From contig CM066994.1 in NCBI GenBank assembly GCA_033977485.1, forward strand, positions 86,242,871 to 86,306,870: DNA of 64,000 nucleotides, written 5' to 3'. The translations under genes were made by a program, and so were the position numbers. The notes beneath the pieces are model-generated. The model was not told where the DNA came from. It ran no database searches and was given only the letters and a program-made list of their open reading frames with translations. Numbering within the stretch: position 1 is the stretch's first letter; the number at the start of each line of letters is the position of its first letter. The stretch comes from Hydrangea macrophylla. Lineage: Eukaryota > Streptophyta > Magnoliopsida > Cornales > Hydrangeaceae. Below, one piece after another: positions 11,100-21,985 of the stretch.

Positions 11100-11300
11100 A
11101 AGAATATCTGCTATGAAGCTTTTAAGCCACTCAGCCTCAAAACTAGCTTTATCAAAAGCTACAAACTCATATTCCATCATTGACTTAGTTGTGCATGTTT
11201 GCTAGGACGACTTCCAAGAAACTACACCTCCACTAAGTGTAAAAATAAATTCACTCATTGAATTCGTCTTATCTGAATCCGAAATCCAATTTGCATCACT
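11100..11300 (-). pseudogene. Copia RNase H fragment
   Basis: On the minus strand the frame gives SDANWISDSD, then GGVVSWKSS, an in-frame TAG at 11202-11204, and then a continuation with MMEYEFVAFDKASFEAEWL. These are the well-known C-terminal copia RNase H blocks (SDADWAGD, SWKSKKQ, STxEAEYxAL, EAxWL). About 60 codons are recognisable. Upstream reverse transcriptase and integrase are not, so the element has lost most of pol by deletion or decay. Confidence 0.75.
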
Positions 11301-14165
11301 GATTTTTGAAAATACATACTTTCCTCCCCCAAAAAATATTTTGGCTAAAATCTGGTCTTGAAAAAACCAAAATTTGAATTCTTTCGAATTTTGAAGTATG
11401 CAATACATTTTCAAAATAATTCTCCGGATATACAACATTTTCAAAAATAATTTCTTCACGGGGGTGATATTTAACTCTAAGTCTCTAGTACCAAAAGAAT
11501 AGTACTAAGCGAGTCATCAAGTAAAACACTTCATTTTCCCTTGAAGAGTATTTACTTTCCCGTAATTCTCACTCTATTTCGAAAAATAGTTTTCCTTACT
11601 CATAACTTCTCCAATCTAGTGATATTGACCAAACGAAATATTAACAAGAGATTTTGTAATTTTAATTTATAAAATTACATAAGAATTCACCCAATCTTTT
11701 AAATCAAAATTAAGTGACAAGAAAACTTGGTTTCTCTTGCAATCTCTAAATAACCATACTCATGTATCCGTATCATCACATACATCTCATTTGTCATATT
11801 AAAACATTTTGTAATAATAGTTGATTAAAAAAAAAAATTCATGCCACTAGTTGGGTGCCACTTTCGAACCATATAGCTAGAGGATATAAACAAGTGTACA
11901 CACTTTATTTTATAAACCCTCCGGTTTATTCAAATAAATTTTCTTCTCTAACTCTTCATTAACATCCTTTTGATAAATATTTAACTCATACATATCAGCA
12001 ACAACTAATATGTTCAAATGGACATAGCATGAGAATAGATATCCAAAATATCAACAATTTTCTTTAAACCCCTTAGCTACTAAAGTAGCTGCACATTTTT
12101 CTATAAAATCATTGGATTTAATAGTACTCTTTAGTAAGGCTCCACAGACCTAGATGTGATAAAATTAAGAGGTTGAGAATCCCTACTATTCCTCAATTCA
12201 TAAAGATAAACACACACAATGATGAACGCAAATAGATTCAAATTTCACCAGATTTTTATGTCCAAAAAATGTATAAGAATTACTGTTAAATGCATATCTC
12301 AAAATTGCATATTATACTCCTCTAGTAGCAATTTTCTTAGGATTAAAATAACCCAAATAACCCAAACTTCAAAAAATAATAAAATTTTCTATTTTTCCAA
12401 TACTCAAACGGGTGCTATTTTTTTTTTTTAAAACGAAATATACAGCTTAGTAACATTAATCCCTAAATATTTGAATCATCTTAATTGGACCTTGATTGAA
12501 AAGATTATTATGTGCCAAATAATTGGATCAAAAAAGGAAGATATGCTTACAATGTCCTATTACATCGTATAATATCTCATTCCCAATTTACAAGTCCATG
12601 CATAAACCAATATTTGTCCGCTTCATATATTATATTATACATTGCATAGTATTATACTCATGAGTGAGAGACAAAATCTTCAACTTTTTCCAATTCCTTT
12701 CTTTGTCAAGTATTATTGGCAACAAAAAGTCAAAACAACACTTGCAAACAGTGAATTTATCTCAATAGGATTCAACACTCAAAATGATGAACTAATTACC
12801 ATAAAGAAAAACAACTCACAAAAAAAAAAAACACTACACGCGGAATACAGTGCCACCACCACCATATGGTGCGGCCCTGTTAGCTTTTATTAAAAAGAAT
12901 TTCCCCATTTTTATCCTTTCCCTCTCTTTGGCTCTTTCAGTTTTTCTTTCAATTTGAAAGCCTTAATAAAAAATCTCAAAATTTTGTAGTTATGAAAGAG
13001 GTAGATTACAATGAGATCTACTAAGGGGTCAAAATCCTTTTATATAGAAGGAAAGCAAGAAAAAAAAAACCATGTAGAAAGTACACGGAGCTATATATAA
13101 TTTCTTGACCCAAAAACTGCATGTGACTTTTGAAAGGTTACATTAACTATTTTTAACAAAAGATTAAGTAACTGATAAAACTAATACAAAGCTTAGCATG
13201 TAAACATTAGGCATTAATACATATCATTAAAGGCTTTAGCCGTTTGCCTTATAAGTCCATTGCCAGCCATCACGTTAGAAATGTGGATTTTGTATAGTCA
13301 CATAAAATGATGATTAAAAACAAACATTAACTCTACAACACTATTAAAATATTATTAATTTTAATTAAAATAATAATTCAACACTAGCCAAGCAAATCTA
13401 GGAAAAATTGCTCAAACCCACTAATACAATACTCTAGCCAAGCCCTACAATTTGGCCTTTCCACAATTGATGTGTAAGTCTGTTTTTCCACGTTCATCCA
13501 AATACATATATACATGTAAACACATGAATATATTAACATAAGTAGATAAATTATTAGATATTGCAAATCATAAGCATACAATACTTAAATCTGCACATAC
13601 CTACATATATTATGGATGATAAGCACGAATTTCAAAACACAATTTTGTTTTCAATCATTTTTAAGCTAGCATGCAACGAGACACAAGAACTCAATGTGAT
13701 GAACAAATAAGTTCCAGTTTACATGAATCAAATGTTCAACTCAATTGATGTCAATATATGAAAATTTGAACTAGTACCAATACTAACGACAAAACAATCG
13801 TGGAAACCTTTATTTATTTATTTATTTTTTAATTGAAAATATGAGTTGTCAATCTATAAACAACTGTCTAAAGTTCATGTGAGCAACAAATCACTTTCAG
13901 ATTAAGAACCATTTTTTAGTAAATAGAAAATAGCAATTTCCGTGTCTAGATCTTAAAGTGAATATCCTTAAATTAAAAAGGTTAATGATGAGGTATGAGG
14001 ACATAGAGGATGATCCAAAATTCATAACAGAAAAAAAATCTTAAGTTGTTGGAATAGTAAATAAAATTGTAACAGAATTACCGGATTGATAGCACCTATA
14101 TGACAAATCTTGGGTTGAGTCGCAGACTAGCTGATCATAGCAGCATCCGAAATTGTTCTTAAGAT
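11301..14165. other. AT-rich interior of the copia element, no coding remnant recognised
   Basis: About 2.9 kb of AT-rich sequence lies between the RNase H remnant and the 5' LTR, where pol and gag should be. I see no protease, integrase or reverse transcriptase motif in any frame. Either it is very old or it was replaced by unrelated sequence. Confidence 0.5.
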
Positions 14166-14755
14166 TGTTGGAAAATTGAAAGGATACGGCTATCATACTG
14201 ATTGAGGCATGCTACGTTAGCACTGTGCTTAAGAACAATTCCGCCCCTCGGAGTCAATGACTCGATGCACAAGGTCACAGCGCTATGCTCTCCAGGATTC
14301 AGCAATCAGTTTCTTCCAAACGTGCACTCGAATTGGAAGAATATATGAGTGCTCAGAATTGCTCCAAAATAATGAAAATGGATTTTTTGAAGAAATATAA
14401 AAGAGAGGAATTTTCTGTGTATAAAATGAAAAGAGAGAATTATTTTTCTATATATAAAATGGGAAGAGAGGAGGCTATTTATAAAACAAGCTGCCCAACG
14501 GCTATTTTATTAAAATAGATTTAATAAACCTCCAACGGCCATATTTTTAATATAGGATTTAATAGCCTCCAACGACCATAATTTTAATACAGTAGTTAAT
14601 AACCTCCAACGGCTATAATTTTAATATAGGATTTAATAGACTCCAACGACCATAATTTTAATATGGAATATTAATCACATAATATAAATGACTTTGTTTA
14701 AATCTTTTTGAAATAAAAGGCCCAATGACCAAATAAGATGCCAATAATTCCAACA
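14166..14755 (-). repeat. 5' LTR of the copia-type element
   Basis: A 590-bp LTR matching the left copy, with the MSA-like cores again at 37-bp steps (14494, 14531, 14568, 14605, 14642) and TATAAATAG on the minus strand at 14475-14483. Conservation of the array in both LTRs shows that it was present in the element that inserted. Confidence 0.92.
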
Positions 14756-15308
14756 GTATGCTATACTCACGTTGGAGTGGCTCACATCCGGTGTTCAGAG
14801 TGAGTGGTTCCAGAATTTGGTATTGGGAAATTGCACTGTTTGGCCTTATGGCTAATTGCATTGCCTCAGCGACAAAATATTGCACCGCATGTCTTAGCAT
14901 GATCTTAGAAGTAGTAGTACATTTCTTCAATGTTTTCTACTGAGCCGTCGTGCTTAATAAACCTATCAAACCCCTTTTTCATGAATTGTTGATTAGGGCA
15001 AGGCCCAAGAATTATTTGACATGTGGCATCTCGTTTTGAAAGATTCCTTACAAGTCTTGTGATTTATAAATGTTCCAATGATATAGTTCATGGTAGGAGC
15101 ATTGTACTTGTTGTTATTCATTATCTCATTCGTAGATTTGAATTACAAGAAATTATTTGTAATTTCTCCCTTGATCTTATTAATGTTGTGAAGATCCTCT
15201 TGGATCCTCGTTAATCCTTGTCTAATAAGCTTGAGTTCATTTGGAACTCAATGATATTTACTTATGTATTCTTATTGCAGCTTTTATTCAAGGGCTCTGC
15301 AGGGTACC
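14756..15308. other. Flank of the copia element, no gene
   Basis: It begins with the right GTATG target duplication (14756-14760). No supported coding sequence or repeat boundary was recognised. Confidence 0.5.
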
Positions 15309-15416
15309 TTCGACCGGTCCAACGAGACCCCTCGACCGGTTGAAGGGTACTCTGTAGAATCCTTGTGTTATTGAGGGGCATTCGATCGGTCGAATGTACC
15401 CCTCGGACCGGTCGAA
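15309..15416. repeat. Cluster of four palindromes of type TTCGACCGGTCGAA
   Basis: Related 14-bp units occur at 15309-15322 (ttcgaccggtccaa), 15331-15344 (ctcgaccggttgaa), 15381-15394 (ttcgatcggtcgaa) and 15402-15416 (the last with one extra base). All centre on CGRYCGG. Such clusters are typical of plant LTRs, but no LTR end is visible here. Confidence 0.7.
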
Positions 15417-16316
15417 AGACCCTTTGATGTGAATAGTAACTTTTTCAAAAACTTTAAAATTTTCGAAAACTAATTTGGTTTATACTTGGCCCATGATTAC
15501 CTTTTTATGGGGAAAATACTATTGCTTTCCTAAGGGCCGTTTTGTCATAATCATTCTAAAACTCCTATTATCACTAACTTTCAAGGAGAACTTTATTCTT
15601 TGTTTCTTTCGACCTTTGGGGCTTTTTTATTTAATTATTTTTTTATATCTTCTTATAAATTATTTTAAAACTGAAACTATGTTGATTGATCCTATTTGAC
15701 GCGTATGGTTCTAGTGGGTCAATCCTTAACTTTTTGACTTTTCTTTGGAATCCACGTAAGATTCCTTTATGCTTCTGCATTGTTGGATTGGCCATGTAGG
15801 ACTATTCCTTGTTTTTCTTTGTATGTTTGACTCGTTGACCTTGCCAACGTGGTTTGGTTTTTGGTGCATTACAGTATTCCACTAAACAACCTTCTTTGGG
15901 TGACGGTTAAACCTATCTTACAAGTTCTTGAACTTCTTTATACCTCCAATGAAGAGACCCTTCACTTGGAGCAAGTGTTACACCAACCCTTCTTTACAAC
16001 TTCAAGGATGAATGATTGTTTGAAATACAACCGAATAAACTATCTTTTAGAGTAGATGGAAAACACTTAATAGTTCTCTTTAATAGCACTCAATGAATTA
16101 CAAAGAAATCTAGAGCAAGTAGATTGAATCTCACAAACTAGGGCTTGGATCTTTAATTGCAATGAATGTGTATTGAATGATTGTGAATGAGTGCCCAACA
16201 ACTAGTTTCAAATATCTATCTTCTTTTGAAATTCAGAACGTTTGGGGTAGTTGGGAGCATTTATTATTTAGTCAAAACCCTAGAAAAAAGAGCCGTTACT
16301 GTTCTGCGCAGTAATC
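15417..16316. other. Non-coding, probably degraded LTR sequence
   Basis: No gene was found. The stretch lies between two clusters of short palindromes and reads like an old LTR, but I could not find its ends or a partner copy. Confidence 0.35.
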
Positions 16317-16523
16317 CAGTTGACTGTGAACTCCATCCAGTCAATTGCTTTTCAAATCTTTTGAAAGGCGCCATTAAAACAGTCGACCGAAACTATAACC
16401 AGTCGATTGGAATGTTGAAACAGAAACTGCCTTCTCAAAACATAAGACAGTCGACTGTTTTTTAATAACGGTCTACTGAACTTTGAAGCATCCAGTCAAT
16501 TGGGAAAATGATCCAGTCGACTG
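16317..16523. repeat. Cluster of palindromes of type CAGTCGACTG
   Basis: Variants of a 10-bp palindrome occur at 16317 (CAGTTGACTG), 16338 (CAGTCAATTG), 16380 (CAGTCGACCG), 16400 (CAGTCGATTG), 16448 (CAGTCGACTG), 16493 (CAGTCAATTG) and 16514 (CAGTCGACTG). They are spaced irregularly by 20-50 bp. The core differs from the cluster at 15.3 kb. Confidence 0.75.
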
Positions 16524-16953
16524 TTTTTCCAGTAAGGGGTATTTCTGTTTTGAACGATTTAGCAAAGTTTTAAGCACTTATCTTAGAGAAACAATCTAAC
16601 TAACTTTACATAGGATCCTACAAATACAAAACTAGTAAAAAGATATTTCAAGAAGCTTTATTTGAATATTCATCATTATTACAAGGCTCTGTTTGGACAA
16701 TTCACTAAAGATAATCATAAGTACTCAACTTTATAGTTTGTTAATCATCAAAATTACTTAAGGTTAAACCCTTGGGACTAATAGATTGGTTGATATTGAA
16801 GTGATTCTACCATTGTTGAAGAGGATCCACTGCCACATTTGTTGAAAAACACTTTTTGAGGAAAAAAAAATTAGGCAGCATAGCATTACTATGGATTGAA
16901 GCCCAACATTCAACAAAGGAGTAGGCGTTCTAATGTTGATGCTAGGTGGGTTA
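16524..16953. other. Non-coding sequence left of the Mutator-type MITE
   Basis: No coding sequence or repeat structure was recognised. The stretch runs from the last palindrome to the left target duplication AAATCTATG (16954-16962). Confidence 0.4.
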
Positions 16954-16962
16954 AAATCTATG

Positions 16963-17136
16963 GAGTAATATTTGGGACACAACCTTCATACAACTTTCAT
17001 ACAACCTCCCCAAAAGATGTGTCTATCTCTCTCCTGTGATGTCACTGGACTCCACAGTGACACAGAAAAGAGATAGACACATCTTTTGGGGAGGTTGTAT
17101 GAAAGTTGTATGAAGGTTGTGCCCCAAGTATTACCT
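16963..17136. mobile_element. Mutator-type foldback MITE
   Basis: A 174-bp element that is almost entirely two inverted arms of about 70 bp. The outer ends read GAGTAATATTTGGGACAC and, inverted, AGGTAATACTTGGGGCAC, and the inner arms are essentially perfect. The loop is only about 30 bp. It is flanked by an exact 9-bp duplication AAATCTATG (16954-16962 and 17137-17145), the length typical of Mutator-like elements. Confidence 0.85.
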
Positions 17137-17145
17137 AAATCTATG

Positions 17146-17445
17146 CGTGTAAAGACCTAGTGGCAACAATTTGGGCTACAAATGTGGAAGCTTCAATTCC
17201 CATTTATACAATAAATATGTATTCATCTTCTAGCTTGGTGGTGAAGGGAGGTTGAAAATTATGGCAAAAAAAATTTAACGACTAAGGAATGGATCAAAGC
17301 ATCCCATGAGAGCGAGGATTCACAACCACTTGTAATTCAAGCTTATGAGAAAGAACTAAAGGAGCCCTGGGGGCTGGGGCGGAAAAAGAGGAAGATTGGG
17401 CACAAAAGTTTAGTGTGGATTGGCTCCAATTCGGGCACTAGGATA
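17146..17445. other. Spacer between the MITE and the Pack-MULE
   Basis: No gene or repeat boundary was recognised in this 300-bp spacer. Confidence 0.4.
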
Positions 17446-17584
17446 CAATTTTAAGGGTTAAATTACACAAACTTTCTCACAGGTTTGTCCTAATTACACG
17501 GACCTCACTCTTGGTAACATTTTGGTAACTTCCATGATGGAATAAATAAAAGTACTAAATTGTCCCTACATAATAATTGCACAC

Positions 17585-17585
<1 letters not shown>

Positions 17586-17631
<46 letters not shown>
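17586..17631. repeat. Poly-C homopolymer of about 46 bases
   Basis: An uninterrupted C run near the left end of the Pack-MULE, just after CACACA. Homopolymers of this length are rare in plant DNA and could form an i-motif/G-quadruplex. The exact length may also be a sequencing or polishing artefact. Confidence 0.9.
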
Positions 17632-17635
<4 letters not shown>

Positions 17636-18195
17636 GTATGGTCTAATTACACAGACATTACTCAAATTTCAAAAAATTTGACGGTCATCCCTTATCACCC
17701 ATAAAACCATAACTAGATTTACAGTTTGTGCAAAAGAATTATTATACCCTCAAATAAAATGTGCTTTTGCAATGAGAAAGGTTTTGGGTTAAACTTTTCA
17801 TACCACTAAAAAATGTAGCTTTCAATTTCTTCAAATTCCCTCCAGTTCCAAGAACTGCAATTTCTTCAAGTATTTCTTCAAATTCTTCAACTTCATAATT
17901 TAATTTATTGGGTTTGTTTATTGGGTTAACTACTATTAAATCCTATTAGGTATACCTTTGTTATAATAGACCCAACCCAATAAACTATTTAACGATAAGT
18001 CCACAAATTTTTTTTGGACTAGACTACCCCTAATACCTGTCCGCGTCCACACCCCCCAAACACTCCGACAATCATGCATTTCAAAATTCAAATCACCAAT
18101 TTTTTTTATTTATAAACCGTTCTTTCCAAGAACTTCTAGAGAGAGAGAGAAATAGAGACAGAAACTTAGATAGGCAGTGATACATATATATATAT

Positions 18196-18205
<10 letters not shown>

Positions 18206-18251
<46 letters not shown>
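18206..18251. repeat. (GA)n microsatellite adjoining the HSP20-like fragment
   Basis: A 46-bp GA run that begins exactly where homology to the HSP20-like protein stops. On the minus strand it converts the frame into a meaningless Ser-Leu repeat. Confidence 0.95.
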
Positions 18252-18253
<2 letters not shown>

Positions 18254-18614
18254 CCGGCAGCGTCGACTCTGGAAGTGGAAACCTCCAAAAATCCAGATCC
18301 AACTCATTCATCGACAAATCAAGAACGTTGGTGCCTCTAATTGCGATCTTCGTGATTCCAGGATAGATCTCGACTGTGTGAGCCCTAATGTCGTCGCAGA
18401 TTTCGTCGGTGGGGACGACGAATCGGAAGTGATCAGAGGTTTCGTTGATCGAAGCGTCTACGTCAGAGTGGAAAGGAAGCTCGAGGACTCTGGCGAATAT
18501 GTGAGGGAGTCGCCGGAGCTTCTTTTGCCGGCAGACGAGTGCGGCCGAGAGGATCGAAGCGACGTCGTATCGCAGCCTGATGTTCCTCTTCTTCGGCACG
18601 GGATGAACCTTCAT
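18250..18614 (-). pseudogene. HSP20-like (alpha-crystallin-like) protein, 5' exon fragment captured in a MULE
   Basis: From an ATG at 18614 about 120 codons read as a coherent plant protein: MKVHPVPKKRNI at the N-terminus, a basic RRLPHIFARVLELPF block, then FRFVV, DDIRAHTVEIYPGITKIAIRG, and finally LDLDFWRFPLPESTLPEL. I recognise this as the conserved start of a plant HSP20-like chaperone superfamily protein, with the beta-strands of an alpha-crystallin-like fold. The expected C-terminal strands are missing because the frame runs into a GA microsatellite at 18251. A 5' leader with 'cctagggttttctgagacc' precedes the ATG, so the captured piece seems to include the leader and first exon. Identification is from memory of the family. 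Confidence 0.6.
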
Positions 18615-18756
18615 GGTCTCAGAAAACCCTAGGAAAGAAAAACTGACAAATTGAAATAGACCCCATAAAATATCAAAATTTGATTGTTCAAGAACTGGTT
18701 TTTGCAAAAGGATTTGGGTCTTTGATGAAAAACCTAGCTCCTAATTGCAAGAAAGG

Positions 18757-18787
<31 letters not shown>

Positions 18788-18851
18788 GAGAGCATCCCTG
18801 GTTCCAGATTTGTCTCCCTGAGAAATTGAGTTCAGCCCAAGCAATCTCTCA

Positions 18852-18886
<35 letters not shown>

Positions 18887-18895
18887 ACATTAAAA
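18757..18895. repeat. TA, CT and CA microsatellites
   Basis: Runs of TA (about 18757-18782), CT/CA (about 18849-18889) and a T tract (about 18914-18934) lie within the Pack-MULE, upstream of the captured exon on its coding strand. Confidence 0.9.
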
Positions 18896-19122
18896 GGTAT
18901 ATAGATGACTTCCTTTTTTTTTTTTTTTTTTTTTGCTGAACTGGTAGATGATTTTTAGTGTAAAGTTGTTCATTGATTTCTAGTGTAAAATTGTTCACTG
19001 ATTACTTTTTTGATATGCAATGCATTGTAAAATTTTACAGTGTAAAAATTCTACTCCTATAGTCATTTTTAATGCAGTGTAAATTTAACTATTGTCGTCA
19101 TTTATAATGTTATGATTGTGAG

Positions 19123-19412
19123 CATGGTTTTAAACTGACAGTGCGTGTTCTCGGTAAAATACATCCAGTGTAAAATGGTACACTGGACGTGTAATGTAAA
19201 ATTTACATTGCTTATCAGAGTAAAAAATATTGATGTTTAAAATCTGCTTTTGTCATTATATTTGCGGTGTTGAATCCATTTGAATCCACCATTTTTTAAA
19301 CAATGATGCTATGATTGTAAGCATGGGTTTAACTGGCAGTGCATATTCTCAGTAAAACATTTTCAGTGCAAAATTGTACACTGGATGTGTAATGTAAAAA
19401 TTTACACTGCTT
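19123..19412. repeat. Two direct copies of a 100-bp block inside the Pack-MULE
   Basis: Blocks at about 19123-19225 and 19313-19412 share 'atgattgtRagcatgg', 'agtgcRtRttctc' and 'tgtaatgtaaaa'. Each contains the self-complementary phrase 'gtgtaaaatgg', 'tacactgga'. These are probably subterminal transposase-binding-type repeats or an internal duplication. Confidence 0.6.
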
Positions 19413-19839
19413 AACACATTATAAAATGAGGTTTGAAATTTGAACAGGTTAGTACATATGAAAATGTTCTGGTTTTTAGGTGCTTATGGTATAAATGTTT
19501 TGATTGGTGATTAAATCCCATGATAATAGGAAACAGATTTTATGGAGTGTGAATCCCTTAATTATAGCGATATCTTTGACTGTACCACATATCATTATGC
19601 TGGATTATATAGATATATATCATTATATATATATATTTATGTAAAGGTTAAAAATGTCATAAAAATAACCAAATTTGGGGGAATTTAAAAGGAATTGGGG
19701 ATTTTGCATTGATTTGGACCTATTAGTAACATGATAATAAGAGTGAACCTAATCAAAAAAAGTTTAGTAAATAGGGATTTTCGGGGAGATTTCTATTGTT
19801 TATTTGTTTGTTTTCTTTTTTCTTTTTTTCTTTTTTTGT

Positions 19840-20410
19840 TTCTTCCACTTTTTAGTTTCTCTCATCTTTGAAATATAAATATGACGGCCATGTTAGGTCA
19901 AAAGAATTTGGGCAATTTTCAATTTAATTTTTTGGAAAGAACTTTTTGTGCTTCATGGAAAATTGATGAAGCATTGTGAAAATGGTACGGAAATAGTCAT
20001 TTTGAAAAATAAGAGAGATGATTGTAAATTTGGCAAAATTTATTTTTTGTTGACAGAAGGAACTAGGGGTATACAAGAAGAGAGAGGAAAAAAAAATTAA
20101 CAAAAAACTTTAATTTTCAATTACATAATTTAAGTTTTGGATTTTTTTTTTAATTTTTATTTCTTCCACTTTTTTTATTATTTTTTTTTTCTGTCTATGG
20201 AATAAATATGATGAACCGAATAGGTCAAAAGAATTTGGGACATCTCCAATTGGGTTTGTTAGAAAGAACTTTCTGTGCTTCGTAGAAAATTGAGGAGATT
20301 GTTAAAAAGAACAAGAAAAGAATAAAAAAATTTTGGAAAAAATTAATTTTTGTTAAGAGACAAAATAATAGAGGAAGAACAAAGAAAATTTTTTTAACAA
20401 AAAAGCATTT
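19840..20410. repeat. Two direct copies of a ~250-bp AT-rich block inside the Pack-MULE
   Basis: The segments at about 19840-20105 and 20158-20410 both run 'ttcttccactttt', 'aaatatgatg', 'taggtcaaaagaatttggg', 'aaagaactttYtgtgctt', and end in 'aacaaaaaa'. They have diverged by substitutions and small indels. No coding content is present. Confidence 0.65.
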
Positions 20411-20693
20411 TTGCAATGAGGGAGGTTCGCGTAATTAGTCCATATCTCAAGGGAAGTTTGTGTAATTATTGCTATTTACTATTAGGACAAACAAGGGTAT
20501 TTTTTGACATTAGGTAATTATAAATCGCTTACATTATCAATTTCAGAGGAGTCAATGGTCCACTAACAGATGGGAGGTGAGTGTAACTCAACCTAAACCT
20601 CAAGGGAGGTCCGTATAATTTTTCAAAATGCGAGGGATCCGTGTAATTAAGGCAAATCTTGGGGGAGGTTTGTGTAATTAACCCTAATTTTAA

Positions 20694-21358
20694 ATAGAAG
20701 CAATATGGTTCAAAAGTCCCATTTTATAAGAAAATTTAATGGAATTTACCCACTGGCCACTACTATGCACAATTATACTAATATGTGAGTTGGGAGATTG
20801 GTGGTGTTCTATTTTTGCTCTTAAAAAGTGAGCCAATATATAGCATGTAAGTAAATTTTGTTAACTTTTCTCATAAAATTAGACATTTGTACAACATTGC
20901 TTCTATTAAAAACTTCAGGAACCAAATTGCTATAGTTGAAACTACAGGGTCTAAATGAGACAAGAACCAAACTTTAAGGGTATATTTTATAATTAAGCCA
21001 AGATTTTTAGAGATTTTTCAACTAATTAAAAAAAAAACAAATAAAAAATAAATCAATTTGCTGCTTTTAAATTATCTATTTTTATCTTTATGGAAAATGT
21101 AAAAAGTTGTAAAAAATTTACTAACTCAATGTTGTCAATAATCTGAAATCTATTAATTTATTAATATTAACATACATAAAAGAGGCAGTTCACACGTAAA
21201 CTGGTCAACTTTGTGTTCACACTATACATATATATTTGTTTAATATCATTTTGAAATTTAAAATGTAGAATTGCTACCGGACGTGTGATATTCGTTAAAA
21301 ATTACATATAAGACAATAAAAGTGTTCAATTTGTGGAGTTAAAACAATTACTAAATGT
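20694..21358. other. Sequence between the Pack-MULE and the outer gypsy element
   Basis: AT-rich sequence with no gene seen. The last five bases, AATGT (21354-21358), are the candidate left target duplication of the outer element. Its partner lies beyond the window. Confidence 0.45.
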
Positions 21359-21970
21359 TGATGCCGAAAAATAGTAAGAAGGGTTTAGAGAGAGAAAAAG
21401 ACAAGAACAATTTGTATGTGGTTCGGTCCTGTTAACGAGGTGACCTACGGCCACGGTTGCGTCTGTGCGCGTTCACTAGCAGATCACCGGCGGGTCTGGT
21501 GAGCCAACAAAGAGGGACGACACTACCAGTAATACCGGTCGGGTATATGCGTATGATGGTGAGTTCTCTGTTGTATGCTTGCTAGCTAGAGAGTTATTAG
21601 GATCCGATCCCTGTAGACAGGGTAGGTGGGCTCTTTTATAGATGCAACAGTCCACCCTTACATGGTAAGTTAATAGGATTAGGAAACCTAATCTGATTGC
21701 AATTTATTTGCACAATTTGGGGAGAGTTTCCTAAGTGGTTTAGGAAACTGCTATATTCCATCTTGTAGACTTGCAACTGGTTTAGGAAACTGCTGGATAG
21801 GCCGGGTCCACGGGACGTCGAGGTCTTTCATGCCCGGCCTGCTGGTAAGAGCCGCACGGTCCTGACGAGCACCTCGGGATTGCTTGGCTACGGCGCCCTT
21901 ACTGAAATAATCTGCACCTCTCGGGGACTTGGCAGACCAACTTCATGGTTGGATCATTTTGGACATATCA
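21359..21970 (-). repeat. 3' LTR of the outer Tat element
   Basis: A 612-bp repeat with termini TGAT and ATCA. Its first ~367 bp match the partial copy at 63634-64000. The right end is set by the adjoining polypurine tract. Confidence 0.85.
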
Positions 21971-21985
21971 GCTGCCCCCCATTTT
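21971..21985 (-). promoter_or_regulatory. Polypurine tract of the outer element
   Basis: On the minus strand AAAATGGGGGGCAGC directly precedes the 3' LTR, the expected site of plus-strand priming. Confidence 0.8.

Larger units (their letters stand above)
9716..14755 (-). mobile_element. Complete but coding-defective Ty1/copia-type LTR element
   Basis: Two direct repeats (9716-10295 and 14166-14755) begin TGTTGGAA and end TTCCAACA. The element is flanked by an exact 5-bp duplication GTATG (9711-9715 and 14756-14760). A polypyrimidine block just inside the left repeat (about 10296-10310) reads as a polypurine tract on the minus strand, so the element runs right to left with its 3' LTR on the left. 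The internal 3.9 kb is AT-rich and holds only a copia RNase H remnant at about 11100-11300. I could not fix a primer-binding site next to the 5' LTR. A copia origin is inferred from that RNase H remnant. Confidence 0.88.
17455..20684. mobile_element. Mutator-like element carrying a host gene fragment (Pack-MULE candidate)
   Basis: The ends are long inverted repeats: GGGTTAAATTACACAAAC on the left and, inverted, GGGTTAATTACACAAACC on the right, followed by a second shared phrase TAATTACACGGA. Further subterminal copies of the TAATTACAC phrase lie inside both ends. The flanks are CAATTTTAA (17446-17454) and TAATTTTAA (20685-20693), a 9-bp duplication with one mismatch. The element is 3.23 kb, encodes no transposase, and carries an HSP20-like first exon (about 18250-18614) with its apparent 5' leader. 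These are the hallmarks of a Pack-MULE. Assignment to Mutator rests on duplication length and terminal repeat length. Confidence 0.65.

Noticed and set aside
18093..18707. Intact 204-codon HSP20-like gene
   Set aside because: Only about 120 codons are homologous; the C-terminus is a GA microsatellite translation and the leader codons upstream of the ATG are not conserved protein.
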